A stretch of DNA of 64,000 bases from positions 62,001-126,000 of the forward strand of contig NZ_JAGGNU010000034.1 of assembly GCF_018614915.1 (NCBI RefSeq), written 5' to 3'. The notes under the pieces were generated by a model. The model was not told the origin of the DNA and made no database searches. It worked only from the letters and a program-made list of their open reading frames with translations. The DNA comes from Variovorax paradoxus. GTDB taxonomy: Bacteria > Pseudomonadota > Gammaproteobacteria > Burkholderiales > Burkholderiaceae_C. The first letter of the stretch is position 1. Each line of letters starts with the position of its first letter. This document shows, piece after piece, positions 59,947 to 64,000 of this stretch. The translations under genes were made by a program, and so were the position numbers.

Positions 59947-62304
59947 ATGCAGAAAATCATTCGCCAGCTCGCCACCGAGATCAAGGTCGGCGAGCACCAG
60001 GTGAAGGCCGCCGTCGATCTGCTCGACGGCGGCGCCACCGTGCCCTTCATCGCGCGCTACCGCAAGGAGGCGACTGACGGCCTCGACGACATCCAGCTGC
60101 GCGAACTCGAGGCACGCCTTTCCTACCTGCGCGAACTCGAGGACCGCCGTGCGGCGGTGCTGAAGAGCATCGAGGAGCAGGGCAAGCTCACGCCCGAACT
60201 GCGCGCCGCGATCGACGCCGCGCCGACCAAGCAGGAGCTGGAAGACCTTTACCTGCCCTACAAGCCCAAGCGCCGCACCAAGGGCCAGATGGCGCGCGAA
60301 GCCGGCATCGAGCCGCTGGCCGACAAGCTCTACGCCGACCCGTCGCTGAACCCGGCCGAGGAGGCCGCGGCCTTCGTCAAGCCGGCCGCCGACGGCCTCG
60401 ATTTCTCGACCGTGCAGCTGGTGCTCGACGGCGTGCGCGACATCCTCTCCGAGCGCTGGGCCGAAGACGCCGCACTGGTGCAGCGCCTGCGCGAATGGCT
60501 CTGGGCCGAAGGCCTCTTCAAGTCCACCCTGATGGCGGGCAAGGACGAGAACAACGCCGACGTCGCCAAGTTCCGCGACTACTTCGACTACGACGAGCCG
60601 ATCGGCCGCGTGCCCTCGCACCGCGCGCTGGCCGTGTTCCGCGGCCGCGCGCAAGACATTCTGGACGCCAAGCTGGTGCTGCCCGTGGAACCCGAGCCCG
60701 GCAAGCCATCGATCGCCGAAGGCAAGATCGCGCTGCACCTGGGCTGGAGCCATGCGGGCCGCGTGGGGGACGACCTGATCCGCAAGTGCGTGGCCTGGAC
60801 CTGGCGCGTGAAGTTGTCGCTCTCGACCGAGCGCGACCTGTTCACCCGGCTGCGCGAAGAGGCCGAGAAGGTCGCGATCAAGGTCTTTGCCGACAACCTG
60901 CGCGACCTGCTGCTGGCCGCGCCGGCCGGCCCGCGCGTGGTGATGGGCCTGGACCCCGGCATCCGCACCGGCGTCAAGGTCGCGGTGGTCGACGCCACCG
61001 GCAAGCTGGTCGACACCGCCACCGTGTTCCCGCACGAGCCGCGCCGCGACTGGGAAGGCTCGCTGCACACGCTCGGCAAGCTCTGCGCCAAGCACGGCGT
61101 GAACCTGATCGCGATCGGCAACGGCACCGCCAGCCGCGAGACCGACAAGCTGGCGGCCGACCTGATCAAGCTCTTGGCCAAGATGGCGGCGCAGGCCGGC
61201 GCGCCGGAGCTGAAGGTCGACAAGGTGGTGGTCAGCGAGGCCGGCGCCTCGGTCTACTCGGCCAGCGAATTCGCCTCTCAGGAGATGCCCGATGTCGATG
61301 TCAGCCTGCGCGGCGCCGCGAGCATCGCGCGCCGCCTGCAGGACCCGTTGGCCGAACTGGTGAAGATCGATCCCAAGTCGATCGGCGTCGGCCAATACCA
61401 GCACGACGTGAACCAGAGCGAACTCGCGCGCACGCTGAACACGGTGGTGGAAGACTGCGTGAACTCGGTCGGCGTGGACCTCAACACCGCGAGCGTGCCG
61501 CTCTTGTCGCGCATCTCGGGCCTCACGGCCGGCGTGGCCAAGGCGGTGGTGCGTTGGCGCGAAGCCAACGGCGCGTTTTCCACCCGCAAGCAGCTGCTCG
61601 AGGTCACCGGCTTCGGCGGCAAGACCTTCGAACAGAGCGCGGGCTTCCTGCGCATCCGCGGCGGCGCCAATCCGCTGGACGTCACGGGCGTGCACCCCGA
61701 GACCTATCCGGTGGTCGAGCAGATGATCGAGAAGACCGGCAAGCCCATCGCCGAATTGATGGGCCGCGCCGAGATGCTGAAGACGCTCAAGCCCGAGCTG
61801 TTCGCGAACGAGAAGTTCGGCGTCATCACGGTGAAGGACATCCTCGGCGAGCTCGAGAAGCCGGGCCGCGACCCGCGCCCGGAGTTCAAGGTGGCGCGCT
61901 TCAACGACGGCGTGGAAGACATCAAGGACCTGGTCGAAGGCATGGTGCTCGAGGGCACCGTGAGCAACGTAGCCCAGTTCGGCGCCTTCGTCGACCTCGG
62001 CGTGCACCAGGACGGCCTGGTGCACGTGAGCCAGCTCTCGCACAAGTTCGTCAACGATGCGCGCGAGATCGTGAAGACCGGCGACATCGTCAAGGTCAAG
62101 GTGATGGAGGTCGACGTGGCGCGCAAGCGCATCGGCCTGTCGATGAAGCTGGATGCGGCGCCGGCGCGGCGCGACGGTCCGCGCGAGAACCGCTTCGAAG
62201 GTGCGGCGCGCGGCCAGCAGGGCCCGCGCCGCGACAACGCGCCGCAGCCAGCGGGGCAAATGGCCAGTGCCTTTGCCAAGCTGCAGGGGCTGCGCAAGCC
62301 CTGA
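59947..62304 (+). CDS. tex: Tex transcription accessory/RNA-binding protein
   Basis: This 785-residue cytoplasmic protein has the full Tex domain order. An N-terminal helical region comes first (KIIRQLATEIKVGEHQVKAAVDLLDGG, outline; TVPFIARYRKEATDGLDD). The YqgF/RNase H-like domain follows (VMGLDPGIRTGVKVAVVDATGKLVDT, outline, about 335-440), then tandem HhH units (about 510-600), and a C-terminal S1 domain (about 655-725: GMVLEGTVSNVAQFGAFVDLG and so on). The extension after S1 is short and Arg/Gln-rich. Tex binds nucleic acid and affects transcription. The frame on the opposite strand across this gene is an antisense artefact. Confidence 0.97.
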   Translation: MQKIIRQLATEIKVGEHQVKAAVDLLDGGATVPFIARYRKEATDGLDDIQLRELEARLSYLRELEDRRAAVLKSIEEQGKLTPELRAAIDAAPTKQELEDLYLPYKPKRRTKGQMAREAGIEPLADKLYADPSLNPAEEAAAFVKPAADGLDFSTVQLVLDGVRDILSERWAEDAALVQRLREWLWAEGLFKSTLMAGKDENNADVAKFRDYFDYDEPIGRVPSHRALAVFRGRAQDILDAKLVLPVEPEPGKPSIAEGKIALHLGWSHAGRVGDDLIRKCVAWTWRVKLSLSTERDLFTRLREEAEKVAIKVFADNLRDLLLAAPAGPRVVMGLDPGIRTGVKVAVVDATGKLVDTATVFPHEPRRDWEGSLHTLGKLCAKHGVNLIAIGNGTASRETDKLAADLIKLLAKMAAQAGAPELKVDKVVVSEAGASVYSASEFASQEMPDVDVSLRGAASIARRLQDPLAELVKIDPKSIGVGQYQHDVNQSELARTLNTVVEDCVNSVGVDLNTASVPLLSRISGLTAGVAKAVVRWREANGAFSTRKQLLEVTGFGGKTFEQSAGFLRIRGGANPLDVTGVHPETYPVVEQMIEKTGKPIAELMGRAEMLKTLKPELFANEKFGVITVKDILGELEKPGRDPRPEFKVARFNDGVEDIKDLVEGMVLEGTVSNVAQFGAFVDLGVHQDGLVHVSQLSHKFVNDAREIVKTGDIVKVKVMEVDVARKRIGLSMKLDAAPARRDGPRENRFEGAARGQQGPRRDNAPQPAGQMASAFAKLQGLRKP

Positions 62305-62328
62305 GGGCTGCGACGATGAAAGGAGCCC

Positions 62329-63339
62329 ATGGCTGAGCTTCGCAATGCCGCCGATCGCAGCGCCGCTGCGCAGGCCGCCGCCGGCACGCGCGATCTGTAT
62401 GCCGACTGCCTGAAGGCGGCCGCGATCGTCGGCGTGGTTTGCATCCATGCCGGCCTGCCGTTCGAGGACGTGTACCGCTTCGGGGTGCCGGTCTTCATCG
62501 GGCTGTGGGCCTACTACCTCGAGAAGGCGCTCGCGCGTCGGCGTCCCGGCACGCACGGGGCCTACCTCGGGCAACGGCTGGTCGAACTGGGCGTTGCCTA
62601 CATTGCCTGGACCTTGCTCTACATCCAGAAGTTCTATGACGGCCGGTGGGATGCCACGCCGCTGCACACCATCGTCGGCGGCTGGTTCGGCGGCTACGGA
62701 TGGTCGGGGCAGTACTACTTCGTGATCCTGTTCCAGCTCACGCTGCTCTTCCCTCTGCTGCGGCGCTGGGTGGCGGAGGCGCCGACGCTGCCGGTCATCG
62801 CCGCGGGCGTGGCGCTGAACGTCGCCGCATGCTATTGGCTGTTCGAGCACCGATGGATCTCGGCCGTCGGCGACCGGCTCTTCATCTACTGGATTCCGTA
62901 CGTGGCGATGGGTATCGCGCTGGCGCGCGGCGAGTTCCGCCGCAGGCCGGGCATCGGCATCGTCGCCGTCTTGCTGCTGATGGCAGCGCCGCTCGAGAGC
63001 AGGCTCTTTGCCGAGCACTCCGCCTACCTCTCGGTCACCGTGACGATCGCATCCTTGCTGCTGCTGATGAGCGCTGTCGCGGGCGATCGCGCCGCGGCGC
63101 AGCGGCCGTCGGTCCTGCACCGGCCCATCGCATTCGTGGGCCGAAACACCTTCGCGATCTACGTGGCCAATGTCGCGATGCTGGAGGTGTGCCGGAGCAC
63201 GGGCTTCACGGCCTTCGCGGTGTCGCACGCCGGCCCCTGGGGACTGCTTGCCGTGGTCGCCGTGACGCTGGGCGGGGGCCTCGGCATCGGCTGGCTGCTG
63301 CAGGCGCTGGGCCTCGGGGTGCTGGTCGGCAAGCGATGA
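62329..63339 (+). CDS. Acyltransferase-3 family membrane protein
   Basis: This 336-residue inner-membrane protein has about 10 hydrophobic segments. The Acyl_transf_3 start pattern is visible: DCLKAAAIVGVVCIHAGLPF with the essential-looking His, then RRLVELGVAYIAWTLLY-like and YFVILFQLTLLFPLL. Such proteins acylate surface polysaccharides or small molecules. AAAGGAG at 62319-62325 supports the ATG at 62329. It overlaps the patatin-like gene by four bases (ATGA at 63336-63339), so the two lipid-handling proteins are coupled. Confidence 0.85.
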   Translation: MAELRNAADRSAAAQAAAGTRDLYADCLKAAAIVGVVCIHAGLPFEDVYRFGVPVFIGLWAYYLEKALARRRPGTHGAYLGQRLVELGVAYIAWTLLYIQKFYDGRWDATPLHTIVGGWFGGYGWSGQYYFVILFQLTLLFPLLRRWVAEAPTLPVIAAGVALNVAACYWLFEHRWISAVGDRLFIYWIPYVAMGIALARGEFRRRPGIGIVAVLLLMAAPLESRLFAEHSAYLSVTVTIASLLLLMSAVAGDRAAAQRPSVLHRPIAFVGRNTFAIYVANVAMLEVCRSTGFTAFAVSHAGPWGLLAVVAVTLGGGLGIGWLLQALGLGVLVGKR

Positions 63340-64000
63340 AGGCGCTTCGCATCCATGCCGGCCCGCTCGCGCGCGCACACATCGCCCGCCACGGCCTGCG
63401 GCCGCAGGACGTGCGCACGATTCCCGGCGCGGCCGGCGGCCCGAAGGGCCTGATCCTCGGGCCGATCGACCGCTTCCTGTTCGGCGAGTGGCTGCCGCAG
63501 GCTACGCAGCCCATCGACCTGGTCGGCGCATCGATCGGTGCCTGGCGCCTCGCCAACGCCTGCCTCGACGATCCGAAGGCCGTGTTCCTGCAGTTCGAGC
63601 ACGGCTACATCCATCAGCGCTTCGACGTGCCGCCGGGCCAGAAACGCATGAGCGCGAAGCAGGTCAGCGCACAGTTCGGCGACGGGCTGCGCGACTTCTA
63701 CGGCGGCCGTGCGCGCGAGGTGCTGCACCATCCGCGCTACAAGCTGCACGTGATCACCTCGCGCGGGCGCCACATCCTCGGGCGCGAGGGCAGGGCACGC
63801 ACGCCGGTCGGCTATCTCGGCGCCTTCATCACCAACAGCGTGCGCCGCAAGAGCCTGGGCGCATGGCTCGAGCGCGTGGTGTTCTCCAGCGCCGGTGCGG
63901 CGCTGCCTTTCGCCACCCAGGATTTCCGCACGCGCCAGGTCGAGCTGGCTGAGGCGAACTTCGAACTCGCGCTGCAGGCCTCGTGCTCGATCCCCTTCAT
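63336..64000 (+). CDS. Patatin-like phospholipase (3' end beyond the window)
   Basis: The first 221 codons of a gene that runs off the right edge. The start overlaps the acyltransferase stop. The patatin features are PGAAGGPKGLILGPID (oxyanion-hole-like Gly-rich stretch, residues about 30-45) and the nucleophile elbow GASIGAW (Ser near residue 66). The catalytic Asp would lie farther on and is not in the window. No signal peptide is seen, so it is probably cytoplasmic or inner-membrane associated. Confidence 0.85.
   Translation, partial: MKALRIHAGPLARAHIARHGLRPQDVRTIPGAAGGPKGLILGPIDRFLFGEWLPQATQPIDLVGASIGAWRLANACLDDPKAVFLQFEHGYIHQRFDVPPGQKRMSAKQVSAQFGDGLRDFYGGRAREVLHHPRYKLHVITSRGRHILGREGRARTPVGYLGAFITNSVRRKSLGAWLERVVFSSAGAALPFATQDFRTRQVELAEANFELALQASCSIPF

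Noticed and set aside
59941..63378. A 1145-codon open frame on the minus strand opposite tex and the acyltransferase
   Set aside because: The plus strand has motif-complete Tex and acyltransferase genes. The antisense product is His/Arg/Asp/Ala-rich with no motif, the typical artefact of high third-position GC.

Overview
The window is about two thirds G+C, with NNG/NNC codon bias and long non-coding open frames on the opposite strands. Protein families, tight ATGA-overlap operons and a GC-rich intergenic hairpin element near 30.42-30.58 kb of a kind I associate with Comamonadaceae suggest a soil- or plant-associated betaproteobacterium such as Variovorax. That assignment is inference; no rRNA or tRNA is present to anchor it, and I see no CRISPR array or intact insertion sequence.

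Layout. (1) 1-843: the 3' end of a filamentous-haemagglutinin/CdiA-type gene, apparently rearranged. (2) 858-18646: a compact type III secretion system (T3SS). sctQ-sctR are on the minus strand. Divergent to them run sctV-S-C-D-[needle candidate]-I-J-K-L-N-O-T-U and a 1270-residue protein that is the best translocator/effector candidate. The I-J-K-L-N-O-T block has the order of the Hrp2 hrpB operon. No sctP, sctW, separate small translocon genes or chaperones are seen. SctU has HSAR where the autocleavage NPTH motif belongs. A strong intrinsic terminator sits between the needle candidate and sctI, and the divergent promoter region carries a CRP-like palindrome and an 11-bp-phased direct repeat. 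(3) 18648-23857: AraC and LuxR-solo regulators, an aldo/keto reductase with an MFS exporter, and a Phd/PIN toxin-antitoxin pair with its own promoter. (4) 23877-28841: a LysR regulator translationally coupled to a pqiA-pqiA-pqiB-pqiC lipid-transport operon, followed by an O6-alkylguanine-DNA alkyltransferase. (5) 29015-33652: two 14-helix MFS exporters flanking a disulfide oxidoreductase.

(6) 33653-38877: a GlxA-type AraC regulator divergent from GNAT - haem-oxygenase-fold diiron oxidase (HDO) - MFS - Cys/Met-metabolism PLP enzyme - small membrane protein. The combination recalls the BesC/BesB chemistry of unusual amino acid biosynthesis and is a candidate undescribed pathway. (7) 38972-47849: six co-oriented genes for a di-haem lipoprotein, a GMC oxidoreductase, two proteins of unknown function, a DyP-type peroxidase and a catalase-fold protein; these look like a dedicated oxidative pathway. 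(8) 47979-51169: GST, MATE exporter, DUF2239 and a membrane protein. (9) 51270-59763: a sugar-acid operon with FadR-type regulator, two paralogous binding proteins, polyol dehydrogenase, polar-amino-acid-type ABC transporter, ManD dehydratase and fructuronate reductase-like enzyme, headed by TGGT-TT-ACCA operators. (10) 59947-64000: tex, an acyltransferase-3 membrane protein and a truncated patatin-like phospholipase.

The T3SS, the HDO/PLP minicluster and the redox cluster are the parts most likely to contain undescribed biology. All functional statements come from reading the sequence; no database search was run.
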